Below, in pieces: positions 1 to 10,242 of a stretch of 64,000 nt of DNA. The stretch covers positions 868,001 through 932,000 of the forward strand of contig NZ_CP049934.1 in assembly GCF_011382965.1 (NCBI RefSeq), written 5' to 3'. The position numbers were made by a program, and so were the translations under genes. The notes under the pieces are model-generated. The model saw only the letters and a program-made list of their open reading frames with translations. It was not told the DNA's origin and made no database searches. The stretch is from Leucobacter insecticola. GTDB taxonomy: Bacteria; Actinomycetota; Actinomycetes; Actinomycetales; Microbacteriaceae. The first letter of the stretch is position 1. Each line of letters opens with the position of its first letter.

Positions 1-380
1 TCTATTGATTCCCAGTGAAAATTCAGGCATGTACTGGGAAGTCGGCGTGCTGCGGGTGCTCCGACTTGAGTCGAACCGTAAAATCTGGCGCCGTCGAATT
101 GTTATGTTAAAGGTAGCTCGTCCAAGTTGCTATTTCCCACAAAGGTTCTTCTGCTGAATCTCTGTGGAAGTCGCTTGGACGCGTGGTGCTTGCGCGTGAA
201 CTCGCGTTGAGCTTTCTGACATGTATCCGAGGGAGATGCTGTGGTCCTTGCGTTTCCGCGCCCGACATCGTTTTCTGTCGAGTCCGTCAAGAGCGATCTA
301 TGGCCTTCCCCAGGAACGACAGGTTGATCGTGATGAGCACACCGAAGGCAATGCCGGAAACGGCAGGGAGAAGGGCAAGA
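1..380. other. Upstream region without a supported gene
   Basis: No open frame here has coding character or a convincing ribosome-binding site; the short frames are shadows. It lies directly upstream of the first surface-protein gene and is less GC-rich than the rest of the window around positions 85-160, so it probably carries the promoter of the pilus locus. I could not pick -35/-10 boxes with confidence. Confidence 0.5.
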
Positions 381-2504
381 ATGTTGACACGGGGGAGGAC
401 TGGGGTCAGGCGAACACTGTTCGCCGTCGTGGCGACGGTCGGTTTGGTCGCGACGGCGCTGACGCTGCCGCTTGGCGTTTCGAGCGAGGCACAGGCAGTG
501 CCGGGGGATCTCGAGGAGTGGTCAGGCACGGTGCTCGGCGGCACCGAGATTGAGCTGCCGGAGCGAACTGACAAGCTTGAGTTCAAAGAGATCTACGGCG
601 CGCCCAATGCCGGATACGGCATGGACACCGACAACAAGATCTGGGGCTGGGGTCTGAACGGCTACGGCAACCTCGGCAACAACGAGTACATCGGCTACTT
701 CAGGTTCGCCCCGCACCCTGTTCCCATGAAAGACATCAATGGCGATCAGATGGTCGCGAAGACGATGTCCTTCGGCGACAATTCTGCACTTGTGCTTGAC
801 CGAGACAACAAAGCTTGGACGTATGGCCGCAACGCCTTTGGCGAGCTAGGCAACCCCAATTTTCCGATGGGAGGAAACTCCTCAACCTACATTCCCCAGC
901 CCGTCCTCAACGAGGGCGGTGAGCAGATGGTCTTCGAAACAGTCAGCTCGGGTACCGCCTTTCATTTTGGGCTTGAGGCCGATGGCAGCGCGTGGGCTTG
1001 GGGTCGCAACTGGTTCGGCCAGCTCGGCACGGCGACGCCGCTGTATCAAGACTCACAGTTCGCGGCACCGGTGATTGACTCGACCGGTCAACAGATGAAG
1101 TTCAAGCAGATTGCAGGGGGGTCTGACTTCGCGATCGGGATTGACTTCGACGGCAATGCCTACGGCTGGGGTTCAGGCGATGGCTGCGCAAGTGGGTTCT
1201 GCGGCTTAGAGGTGCCCCGTCCAAGGCCGTTGCTTGATGCGAGTGGTCAACAGCGCAAATACGCAGCGGTCCACGCAGGCTATGGTGTCGCCTACGGTGT
1301 AGAAGCAGATGGCTCTGTGTGGTCTTGGGGCCAGCAGCTTAACCAGGCCCTGGGTAACCCGGCAACTCCAGAGTGGTCAGCGACTGGCGTGCCGCAAAAG
1401 GTGCTCGCCGCAGATGGCACCCAGTTCCGCGTCAAGTCGATGGATGTCGGCACGACAACCGTGTTTGCGCTGGACGAGGATCACCACGTCTGGGGTTGGG
1501 GAGGCAACCAGAGCGGTCAGCTTGGGCAGGATCCGGCAGTGTTGGGCACCGCAAGTGCGGTTCCGGTCCAGATTTTCGCCGCGCCGGGCGTGCCGATCGT
1601 CGCAGACCAGGTGCAGGCCGGCAACAACCACGGCATCTATCTCGGGGAATTTGACGAAGTTTCGAAGACGAACGTGTTCTCCTGGGGAGAGTCTGAACTT
1701 GGCCAGCTCGGCAACCCCGGTCTCGACGTGGTCTACGGCTCCGGGTCCTTCGAATTGACGCCAGTGCCGGTGCAACTCGCTCAGCCGAGTCTCAACAGCA
1801 TCGTGTATTTCGGCGACGATGACAGCTATGCGGTTACGGGGACGGTTTCGGGTGGTGTGCTGACGGTCAAATCGCCCGAACACTTCGCCTCTCGTGTGCC
1901 GGTATACGTTGCCTGGTACGGTTCCCAGCCGCCAACCACGCGCGAACTCGTGGGCTACTTCACCTTCATGCTTGATCCCGCGCTCACGGTGTCTCCTGAG
2001 AGTGTCGAGGTTGGAGAGTCTACAATCGTCACGGTGACGCTCCCCGATGCAGAGATTGCCCTGGTCGGCGAATCGCAGATGCAGTTTGCGCTCGATGCCG
2101 GCCTAACTACGGTCGCGGAGGGAGCGACGGGCGCAGTGACCCCGGTGCCGTTTGACGCTGACGGGAAGGCCACTCTGTTGGTGACCTCGGTGACGGATGC
2201 ACTCTACGACGTCACCGCGCAGGCCCTGGTGAATCAGGTGAACGGCGCGCCGATCGACCAGGGGCCGATGGTCGCTGTCAGCCCCAAGGTGTCTGGCGTC
2301 GCGGCCTTCGTGGCCCCAGACAAGCCGGAGAAGCCGGTGACGCCCCCAGTTACCCCGCCAACGACGCCCGACACGCTCGGTGGTCTGTCTTCGACCGGCT
2401 CGAGTACCCCCGTGATGCTGATTGGCGGTGGCGTTTTGGCTCTTCTGGTCGGAGCAGCCACCCTGCTTCTGGGCTGTCGCAGGAAGAGTGCTAGCCAACC
2501 ATGA
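381..2504 (+). CDS. RCC1-repeat (seven-bladed propeller) cell-wall surface protein
   Basis: Secreted, probably wall-anchored protein of 707 aa. A signal peptide (Arg-rich start, hydrophobic stretch, cut near SEAQA-VPG) is followed by seven RCC1-type repeats with the W-G-W-G-x-N-x-x-G-x-L-G signature (about residues 70-455), enough for one complete propeller. Then comes a short FG...W...ELVG domain (about 473-535), an Ig-like Big_1-type domain (about 535-635), a proline-rich spacer and a C-terminal sorting region LSSTG, hydrophobic helix and CRRKS tail. The motif departs from LPxTG in its first residues. I chose ATG 381 because GGGAGAAGGG lies just upstream; ATG 333 and 300 are in frame and possible. 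It precedes the pilin and sortase genes in the same direction, so an ancillary pilin role is inferred from context, not shown. Confidence 0.85.
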   Translation: MLTRGRTGVRRTLFAVVATVGLVATALTLPLGVSSEAQAVPGDLEEWSGTVLGGTEIELPERTDKLEFKEIYGAPNAGYGMDTDNKIWGWGLNGYGNLGNNEYIGYFRFAPHPVPMKDINGDQMVAKTMSFGDNSALVLDRDNKAWTYGRNAFGELGNPNFPMGGNSSTYIPQPVLNEGGEQMVFETVSSGTAFHFGLEADGSAWAWGRNWFGQLGTATPLYQDSQFAAPVIDSTGQQMKFKQIAGGSDFAIGIDFDGNAYGWGSGDGCASGFCGLEVPRPRPLLDASGQQRKYAAVHAGYGVAYGVEADGSVWSWGQQLNQALGNPATPEWSATGVPQKVLAADGTQFRVKSMDVGTTTVFALDEDHHVWGWGGNQSGQLGQDPAVLGTASAVPVQIFAAPGVPIVADQVQAGNNHGIYLGEFDEVSKTNVFSWGESELGQLGNPGLDVVYGSGSFELTPVPVQLAQPSLNSIVYFGDDDSYAVTGTVSGGVLTVKSPEHFASRVPVYVAWYGSQPPTTRELVGYFTFMLDPALTVSPESVEVGESTIVTVTLPDAEIALVGESQMQFALDAGLTTVAEGATGAVTPVPFDADGKATLLVTSVTDALYDVTAQALVNQVNGAPIDQGPMVAVSPKVSGVAAFVAPDKPEKPVTPPVTPPTTPDTLGGLSSTGSSTPVMLIGGGVLALLVGAATLLLGCRRKSASQP

Positions 2505-2575
2505 AACCTCACAACCCAAACGAGCACCGCCGCAACCCGCGGGTCGGCGCGAGTGGAACGAAAGGAAACACAGTA

Positions 2576-4186
2576 ATGAAACACGCTTCAATCGGGCGGA
2601 AGCTGCGCGGGGTTCTCGCGTTTGCGGCCGCGTGTCTCGTCGGGGTGGCGGGTTTCAGCGCCCCCGCCGTCGCGGCCCCCTTGGCGTCCGAGATCGACCC
2701 CCTGGCTAAAGGCAGCATCAACCTGCTCAAGTGGTCGACCCCGGCCGGACAGGAGTCAAATAAGCCGCAGAATGGTGCGAAAGACGATACTGCCCCGAGC
2801 ACAGGCTCCGTGCCGCTTCAGGGTGCTACGTTCCAGCTCTACCGGCTGACGTCCGGCACGAACCCTGACCTCACCACCAATGCGGGGTGGGAATGGTTGC
2901 AGAATGTGCGGGGTGGCATGACCACTAACAACCCGACGGTAGCGCAACTGGCCACGGCAGGCTTCACAGTGACTCCCGTTGGCGGCGCACAGGTCACTGG
3001 TAGCGACGGCAAGATTAACTGGACCGGCCTCGACATCGGGCTTTACTACGTCGCGGAGACAAGTGTGCCCGCAGGCCACAAGGCCTCGGCTCCGTTCCTG
3101 GTGACGATCCCGATGACGGACCCGGTAAATCGTGACAAGTGGGTCTACGACGTCTACGTCTATCCGAAGAACCTGAAGGACGACAGCGCCAAGGTGCCGC
3201 TCGATCTTGATGTACCGAAGCCAGGGGATCCCCTGACCTGGGAGATCAGCACCAACGTTCCCGGATCGGGAACGAATTACGTCACCACCATGCGCTTTGA
3301 AGACACGCTCAGCAATGATCTGGTCTTTAGCCCGGGACCCCCATCACCCGTGACGCTCAAGGTTGGCGGCACCACCTTTACAAACTCGCCGTACCAGTTG
3401 CAGGGCACTGACTACGTGATGGATTGGAATTCAGTCACTCGGAAACTCACGGTGACGATCAATTCCGACGGGCTTAAGGCACTCAATGGCCAGGGACCCT
3501 GGCCGGATCAGCGCGGAAAGCGCCTCTTCTTGCGGATCGATACGACGGTTGGTCCTAACTACGTTGGCGCGCTCAACAACCAGGCAAACATCATTACGAA
3601 CAAGCCCGGCACCACAGAGGAAACCACCACGACCACTCCCCAGAGCCTTGTCAAGTACGGCAAGGTGACCGTCAACAAGGTCGATGAGAAGGATCAGCCT
3701 CTGTCCGGAGCAACCTTCAAGGTGTACTACACTCACGTGAAGTACACATCGGTTCCGAGCAACCCCGTCACCGGCGACCCGAAAACCGGTATGAAGGACA
3801 CAGGTGTGACGTGTGTGATGAACGGCGGCAAGACCTCCTGTGACCTCGAACTGCGCTACTCGGACTTCGCCGAGAATACGCAGCTGGCGGAGCCGGATTC
3901 ACGTTGGAACTACTACTACCTGAAGGAGATGACCTCTCCGAACGGTTACGTTGTCCTGCCGGGGTTCATCCCCTTCCAGATCACGAAGGACAACACGAAC
4001 GGCAACACTCACGTCTCGGCATCTCTCAAAGTGAAGAACGTGAAAGACATCGGTGGCTTTGAATTGCCATTCGTTGGCGGCCCCGGAACCGCAGCGTTCA
4101 TGGTGCTTGGCCTGTCTGTTCTCGCTGGCTCCGCGGTCCTTGCTGTGCGCCGCACGCGCCGCAATCGCGTGAGCATTGAGGTCTAG
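2576..4186 (+). CDS. SpaA-type isopeptide-forming major pilin
   Basis: Backbone pilin of a sortase-assembled pilus, 536 aa. Visible are a signal peptide (cut near APAVA-APLA), a first prealbumin-like domain ending in YYVAETSVPAG, a canonical pilin motif WVYDVYVYPK whose Lys198 would be the polymerising lysine, a middle backbone-pilin domain, and a third Cna-B-like domain starting KVTVNKVDEK with E-box YYLKEMTSPNGY (Glu451) for an internal isopeptide bond. The C-terminus has LPFVG at about residue 497, a membrane helix and a basic tail. LPFVG has Val where Thr is usual. ATG 2576 follows GAAAGGAA; the open frame extends upstream to 2501 without a signal. It is followed by a strong hairpin and then the class C sortase. 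Confidence 0.92.
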   Translation: MKHASIGRKLRGVLAFAAACLVGVAGFSAPAVAAPLASEIDPLAKGSINLLKWSTPAGQESNKPQNGAKDDTAPSTGSVPLQGATFQLYRLTSGTNPDLTTNAGWEWLQNVRGGMTTNNPTVAQLATAGFTVTPVGGAQVTGSDGKINWTGLDIGLYYVAETSVPAGHKASAPFLVTIPMTDPVNRDKWVYDVYVYPKNLKDDSAKVPLDLDVPKPGDPLTWEISTNVPGSGTNYVTTMRFEDTLSNDLVFSPGPPSPVTLKVGGTTFTNSPYQLQGTDYVMDWNSVTRKLTVTINSDGLKALNGQGPWPDQRGKRLFLRIDTTVGPNYVGALNNQANIITNKPGTTEETTTTTPQSLVKYGKVTVNKVDEKDQPLSGATFKVYYTHVKYTSVPSNPVTGDPKTGMKDTGVTCVMNGGKTSCDLELRYSDFAENTQLAEPDSRWNYYYLKEMTSPNGYVVLPGFIPFQITKDNTNGNTHVSASLKVKNVKDIGGFELPFVGGPGTAAFMVLGLSVLAGSAVLAVRRTRRNRVSIEV

Positions 4187-4210
4187 CCAGGCACCAGCGT
4201 CCAAGTAGGT

Positions 4211-4239
4211 GGGGTGAGTTCGCTCCCTGAACTCACCCC
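4211..4239 (+). terminator. Hairpin between pilin and sortase genes
   Basis: A perfect 11-bp inverted repeat (GGGGTGAGTTC / GAACTCACCCC) with a 7-nt loop sits 25 nt after the pilin stop. There is no downstream U run. It could act as a partial terminator or a 3' stabiliser that keeps pilin mRNA in excess over sortase mRNA, an arrangement known from other pilin operons; that role is inferred. Confidence 0.65.
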
Positions 4240-4301
4240 ATCAGTCGCCCCGAACAAGCGGGGATCTAAGTATGCCGACACCGATCACAGGAGAAGAACA
4301 G

Positions 4302-5228
4302 GTGAAGAAATCAAACCGCGTGTGGTTACAGCGGCTTCCGATCGTGCTACTCGCCATGGTCGGTGCCGGGATACTGCTTTACCCAAGCATTTCTGACTGG
4401 TTCGCCACCATGGCGCAGCAGCAGCTGTATGGCGAATACTCGCAGAAGGTCAGCGAGATGAGCGAGGCAGAACGCCAGAGCTATCTCGACGCCGCCAGCG
4501 ACTACAACGAACATCTACCGAACGGGCCATTGCGCGACCCGTACGTTCTCACTGACGATGGAAAGACCGTCGATTCGCGTGAGAGCTACCTCGAATACTT
4601 GAAACAGCTTGATTTCGGTGATGGCCTGCCCATGGCTTGGGTGGAGATCCCGGGCATTAACGTAACACTGCCGATTCAGCACGGCACCAGTGACGATACA
4701 CTGGAATGGTCGGCAGGGCACCTCTTCGGTTCGGCCCTGCCCGTCGGCGGCGAATCGACACACGCAGTGGTCGCGGCGCATTCCGGCCGCGCAAACGCAA
4801 AACTCTTCTACGCGCTTGACCAGCTTGAGGAGGGGGATGTTTTCTCTGTTGAAGTGGTCGGCGAACGCTTCTACTACGAAACCCGCCGTATTGAGGTGGT
4901 CGACACTGAATACTTTGGCGATGGGGTGCGTCAGGTGCAGGGCGAAGATCACGTCACGCTGTTGACATGCACGCCGGTCGGCGTCAATTCGCACCGGCTT
5001 CTCGTGCGTGGTGATCGAATCCCCGCACCACCCGGGTCGGCAGACGCAACGGATATCCCCGTCGACAAGGCCGTTGCTTCAGCACCGTGGTGGATCGCCG
5101 GCGTGAGTGGTGCCCCAACGCTTGCCTGGGTGGGCCTCGCCGCCGCAGACCGCAGGCTCGTTAAGCGGCGGTCGCCAGCGCACCCTCATCAGACTTCCGC
5201 GTGTGCTTCGCACGCTTCGCAAAAGTAG
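4302..5228 (+). CDS. Class C (pilus-polymerising) sortase
   Basis: Membrane transpeptidase that would link pilins through the pilin-motif lysine, 308 aa. It has an N-terminal membrane helix (about residues 9-27), the class C lid motif DPY (residues 79-81), catalytic His160 in VVAAHSGR, Cys223 in TLLTCTP and Arg236 in LLVRGDR, then a C-terminal hydrophobic segment (PWWIAGVSGAP onward). All catalytic residues are present. I chose GTG 4302 because AGGAGAAG lies at optimal distance; ATG 4272 in the same frame has no such site. It lies between the major pilin and a giant RCC1 protein and is the only sortase in the window, so a housekeeping sortase must be elsewhere. Confidence 0.93.
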   Translation: MKKSNRVWLQRLPIVLLAMVGAGILLYPSISDWFATMAQQQLYGEYSQKVSEMSEAERQSYLDAASDYNEHLPNGPLRDPYVLTDDGKTVDSRESYLEYLKQLDFGDGLPMAWVEIPGINVTLPIQHGTSDDTLEWSAGHLFGSALPVGGESTHAVVAAHSGRANAKLFYALDQLEEGDVFSVEVVGERFYYETRRIEVVDTEYFGDGVRQVQGEDHVTLLTCTPVGVNSHRLLVRGDRIPAPPGSADATDIPVDKAVASAPWWIAGVSGAPTLAWVGLAAADRRLVKRRSPAHPHQTSACASHASQK

Positions 5229-5240
5229 GTAACGTAGGTG

Positions 5241-8200
5241 ATGTTTCCGGTGAACTCAAAGATGCAATCTCTCCGCGGTAGGGGTGTTTCGCGGTCGGTA
5301 GTGGCTGTCGTCGTAACCACGGCCGTGCTGATCTCCGGTCAGTCTGCTGCGTTCGCCCTGCCTGCCCCTTCTCTCTCGCAGGTGACGGTTGAGCAAAATG
5401 AAACCGCGACCACTCTCGAGGGTCAAGAGCCAGGATCCGGCGCGCCTGCGGAGGGTACCGAGCCCGAGACGGAGACTCCCGGGGGCGAGGAACCTGGGGC
5501 CGAACCCGAGTCTCCTGAGGCTCCGCCCGCTGAAGAACAACTGATCGAGGTTCCCGCAGACGGGGAACCCACCGCAGCGCAGACTGCACCCGCCGAGAGC
5601 CCTGACTTCGTCGGAATCGAGATCGAGACCCTTGACGCCCCTGCACCGGCCGCATACGCTTCCGATGCTAGTTGTCCTGCCGTGACCAACACTTTTGGTT
5701 TCGGCAAGGGCACCAGCTACTCGACCGGGGATCAGCCTACGGGCACGGTGCTCGGGTACGACGGTGTTCCCAGTGACCTCGGCGTGGCAAATCAGCACTT
5801 TGTGTATTTCCCGCTGCCAGGCGGCAACACCACGGTGACCTCGCCCTACGCCAGGACCCTCGACTTCGACAAGTGGATCGACGGCGATGGTGGGCAAGGT
5901 GCGTTGGGCCTTGACTCCCAGGGACGAGTTTGGACTTGGGGAGGCAATCGTCTCGGTCAGATGGGTACGGGCTCAGCGAGTACCAGCGAGGTCTACCCCG
6001 ACCTCGCGGCGTTTCCCAGTGGGGCACCGAGTAAGTTCGTGCAAGTTGCCGCGGGGGGTGGATTCTCGATGGCACTCGGTGCCGATGGTGACGTGTGGGC
6101 TTGGGGCAGCAACAACACCAACGGGCAACTCGGTCAGGGAAACACCACTCAGATCCCTGGGGGCAGCGCACTCCAGTGAAGGTCAAAGCCGATGTCAAAT
6201 TCGTGCAAATCAGTGGCGGGCACCAGTATGCGCTCGCGCTTTCGACGGACGGCGACGTCTACGCGTGGGGGTACGGCGGCTTTGGAGCAACGACGCTCTC
6301 GACAACTGGAACTCCAACAAAAGTTAGCGGGCTCCCGAAGATTAAGCAGATTTCAGCAGGTTTCCAGCACGCTGGTGCCGTTGCGCAGGATGGCTCACTG
6401 TGGATGTGGGGGTATCAGTTCAATGGGCGTCTTGGCAACGGGGCTTCTTCAGCGATAGCGGCCGGGCCGCAGAGGATCGGGACGGGAACTTGGAAGCAGG
6501 TTGAGGCGGGCAACGCGAGCACGTGGGGAATCGATTCCACTGGCACCCTGTATGGGTGGGGCAAAAACAACTATTACCAGCTAGGGATTAGCTCCACGAA
6601 GAATGACTTCCTTGTGCCGACGTCGACCTACCAATCTGGAGTAATCGACGTCGCAGGGAATCAGACCGCTGCGATCGCGGTCATGTCTGACGGAAGCGTG
6701 AGGTCTGCGGGTACGAATGACCCGACATCGAATTTGCTCGGTTCTGGCACTCCAGGGAGCGTGAACCAGATGTGGGCGGCAATCCCAAAGCTCACCGGTG
6801 CGAAAGAAGCCGCCATGGGAATGTCCGCGGCAGGCGTCGTCACAGATGTTCCGCAGGCCCAGACCTGGGGCAATTATGTCCAGGCTGGGCGTTTGGGTGG
6901 CACCAACGATCCCCTGACGAAGCCGTTTCGCATGAACCACGTCGGCAACATAGCCAAGAGCACGTCGGTGATTATCGCAGGCGGAATGACAGAGGCAGAC
7001 GCGGCGCAGAGCAAGATCGCGTTTGGTGACCCCACCACCAAACCACAGACGACGGCCGGTTGGCAACTTGCCAAGAATATCTCAGTGGTGACCGTCTTAG
7101 GCACCAAGTATTTGCGGGGAGATGTGCCGCTTCACAATGCGGGTCCTGTAGGCGTATACGTGAATTGGAACGACGGGAAAAACGTCTGGTCGTTGACCGG
7201 GTGCTATACCTACACCGTCGCCCTCAACCTCTTGGCGACACCAAAACCTGCCGCCGTTGATGACGTTGTCGATGTCACGCCCTCAGTACTGGATCCGAGA
7301 GAGAAACCGTATATTGGCTCTGCGGTCGCAGACCTCTCTATTGCCGCGCTCTCTGGATCGCCGGCTCCCCTTGTCCTCGCAGGCGGTTCGACCACGGGGC
7401 TCTCACTCTCGACCGCTTCGAGCGCGCAGGTGAAGCTTGCCACGCCGCTTCCCACGGCAAATAACGGAACCGACAAGTGGAAGTACCCTGCGACGGCAAC
7501 GGCGAGGGTGACCAACGGGGCCGGGGTGCAGATTACGGTGAGTCGCAACGTGGCCGCTACTGACATTGATTTCGTAAGGAACGGGGGTACCGGGCCTGAC
7601 CCCGACCCGACCTGTGACGTGCCACCAAAGTGGCTGAATGACACCAAGGTGAGTGGAGGTGTGCTCGGGTATCCCGCGGCTCCGACAACCGACTACTTGC
7701 TGCTGCCCGTGCAGGATGGTGGGCTGAAGGTGACGCAGGTTTCGATGGGCGCTGGCGCGCGGACGACGCAATCGCTTGACCCCTACGGGAACCGGCCGGC
7801 CCCCGGACAATCGCAGCTAAACACCGCCGAATCTACCGGAATGCACACCCTCTATCTTGACAACTCCGGCAACGTTTGGGCGTTGGGGCTCAACAAGTGG
7901 GGTCAAGTCGGAAACGGCACCGTCACAGATGTCACCACCCCAGTTATGGTTCTTGGCCCTACCTCCTCTGCGGTGGTGACCACCGGGGGTAGCAAAGTCA
8001 TCAGCGTATCGGCCGGTGGGAATCACTCGGTTGCGGTGACGGAAGACGGCAGCATCTACCAGTGGGGCTTAAGCTCGGAGCTTGGAATCGGCACCGGCCA
8101 GGCGGCGATCGACAAGCCCACTAAGCTCACTGTCGCAGGCGTTGCCTTCGAAGAGGTGTCCGCAGGATCCGCTTTCTCTCTCGCGTTGTCGAAGACCGGC

Positions 8201-10210
8201 AACGTGTATGTTTGGGGAACGAACGGGTTTGCGGAACTCGGCAGGGGATCCGTAGATTCAAACAGGTATCCCACTCCGCTGGTGGTGACAGGACTCTTGG
8301 GGCAAAAAATCACCAAGATTTCCGCCGGTGCTCGTCACGCGCTTGTATCCACAGGTAACGCCGTGTACAGCTGGGGTGCCGCCGTACAGGCGGGGAACGG
8401 CGACACGAACGGGGGATTCCTTCCCCCCCCGCAGACGACCCCTTACCTGATTCCTGCATTCTCGGGGAAGCAGATTAAGCAGGTCGAAGCTGCGGCAGAC
8501 AATTCGTACGTCCTGACCTCCGAAAAACTGTATGCCTGGGGTTCGCGGATCTGGGGATCCGCACTCATGCCGCATGAGTGGCCAGGGGTCAATACCGGTA
8601 ATCAGAACACGCCCCGCGAGGCGGATTTGCCTGCGACGCTCGACCCTCGTCAGATTACGGGAGTCTTCGCGGGAAAGTTCGTCGTCTACTTACTAACTGC
8701 GAATGGTGACGTGTATGCCGCGGGAAGTAATCGTCGCGCGGATACGTCATCGCCAATCGGTGACCTCGGCACCGAGCAAAGCTACTGGGATGCGTCGTAC
8801 TTGGAAGTGCCAGCCAAGGTTCCGGGCCTCAGCGGCAAGGGAATCACCTTCATCGCCGCGGGCGGTCGAGGCGATGTGCTTGGAGCGCCTTTGCTGAAAT
8901 CATCCCGAATTGCACTCACTGGCGACGGGACCACCTATGGCTGGGGTGGAAACCAGGTCGGGCAGTTGGGGCCGAGCGTTGGGGATATGACCTACACGCC
9001 AACCAAGATCGCGCTCGGGCAGAGAGCGCCTGTGACGAGTGGAACCGTGTACTTTGGGGCCCCGAGTCTGGGTGCTGGGCTTGACAAGTCCGTCGCGGTA
9101 GCCGTTGGACCCGGCGATATCGTGACACAGGGTGGCGTTCAGTACTTCAAAGTCGAGATCCCGAAGCACGTCGTCGGTACCGTTGAGGTTCACACAAGCT
9201 GGGGCGCGGGCGGCAGACAAGAGCTGGTCGGGTGCTACCAGTACCGCCTCCATTTGAACATCGCGCCCGATCCTGATCCGCAAACTGCCGGAAACGAAAT
9301 CACGGTGCGAGCATATGTCGATGCTGGCGAGGAGGCACTCACCGGTACCGCGCTAGTCGACTTCACGATCCCAGCGGTGGGCAATCAGGTGCAGCTCGTG
9401 TCGGGCGAAAAGCTCGCGAAGGTACCGTTTGTCAACGGCGTCGCGACCACCAAAGTGAAGTTGGGCGAGCCCTGGCCCACACCCAACTACAACGGCACCG
9501 ACTGGCGATATCCCACAGAGGCGATCGCAGGCATACCTTCCAGTCCTCTCTACCTTTCAATCCTGTCGGATCCGAACGCGGAGATTGTCAGCAGCAAGGC
9601 CACCAGTCCCAAACCCTGGGTGTGGTGGGTGCCGCCGCAGGTGACCGAATTCCCAGTGCATCTGCGAAAGATCGGTGAGTCGTCGAAGGGCAATCTCGTT
9701 GGCATGTTGGGATCCGAGTGGCAGATCTACAAAGACTCGGTGGCCACGCCGAACACACCGGATATGAACTCGCTGGTGGCAAACGTCACTACTCCAGTGA
9801 TGAACCCGCGCTACCAGACAGCGGACACAATCCACGGTTGGTTCACCGTGAACCTCGCCCCAGGCATGTACTGGCTCTACGAGACCAAGGCGCCGGCGGG
9901 GTTCCAGCTGATGGCGAAGCCGGTGCAGTTCTCAGTGAGTCCCGGAGGTGTGGTGCAGGTGCGAATTAATAAGAGTGGGTATATTTCTGCCACCGACGAC
10001 TGGGATCCGTTGAGCTATAACATCGACACGATCACGGTCCGGGATCCGGGGGCAACGTCTCTGCCGGATGCCAGTTCGCAAACGTGGCTCTGGATCACGC
10101 TCCTCGGTGCGGGGCTGCTCGGAGTAGTTTTGCTCCTGCTCGCTCGTCGGTACGTCCGTGCGGCGAGAATCGCAGACACACCACAAGGACCCCTCGCGCC
10201 TGACGCGTGA
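5241..10210 (+). CDS. Giant double-RCC1-propeller surface protein, probable tip or ancillary pilin (frame broken)
   Basis: About 1656 aa once the frame is repaired. Order: signal peptide (cut near SAAFA-LPAP), a Pro/Glu-rich stalk (5400-5640), seven RCC1 repeats (about 5870-7010), an FG...W...LTGCYTY domain (about 7015-7230), an Ig-like domain (to 7580), a second set of seven RCC1 repeats (about 7850-9000), another FG...W...ELVGCYQY domain (9045-9260), an Ig-like domain, a SpaA/Cna-B-like domain with E-box-like WLYETKAPAGF (about 9640-9990), then LPDAS at 10063, a membrane helix and an RRYVRAAR tail. The reading frame breaks at a G5 run (6159-6163); one extra G joins both parts with continuous RCC1 homology. 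The SpaA-like domain and place after the sortase suggest a pilus subunit. GTG 5238 is an alternative start. Confidence 0.85.
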
Positions 10211-10242
10211 GGCATCAACCCGAAACGATCAAAGGGAGCACG

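Noticed and set aside
5202-5218. GC hairpin at the sortase gene end as a terminator
   Set aside because: Stem is short with a mismatch, lies inside the coding sequence and the next surface gene follows within 13 nt.
6159-6163. Programmed -1 ribosomal frameshift in the giant RCC1 gene
   Set aside because: The run does not form a canonical X-XXY-YYZ slippery heptamer, no obvious pseudoknot follows, and the same kind of break occurs in nine unrelated genes.
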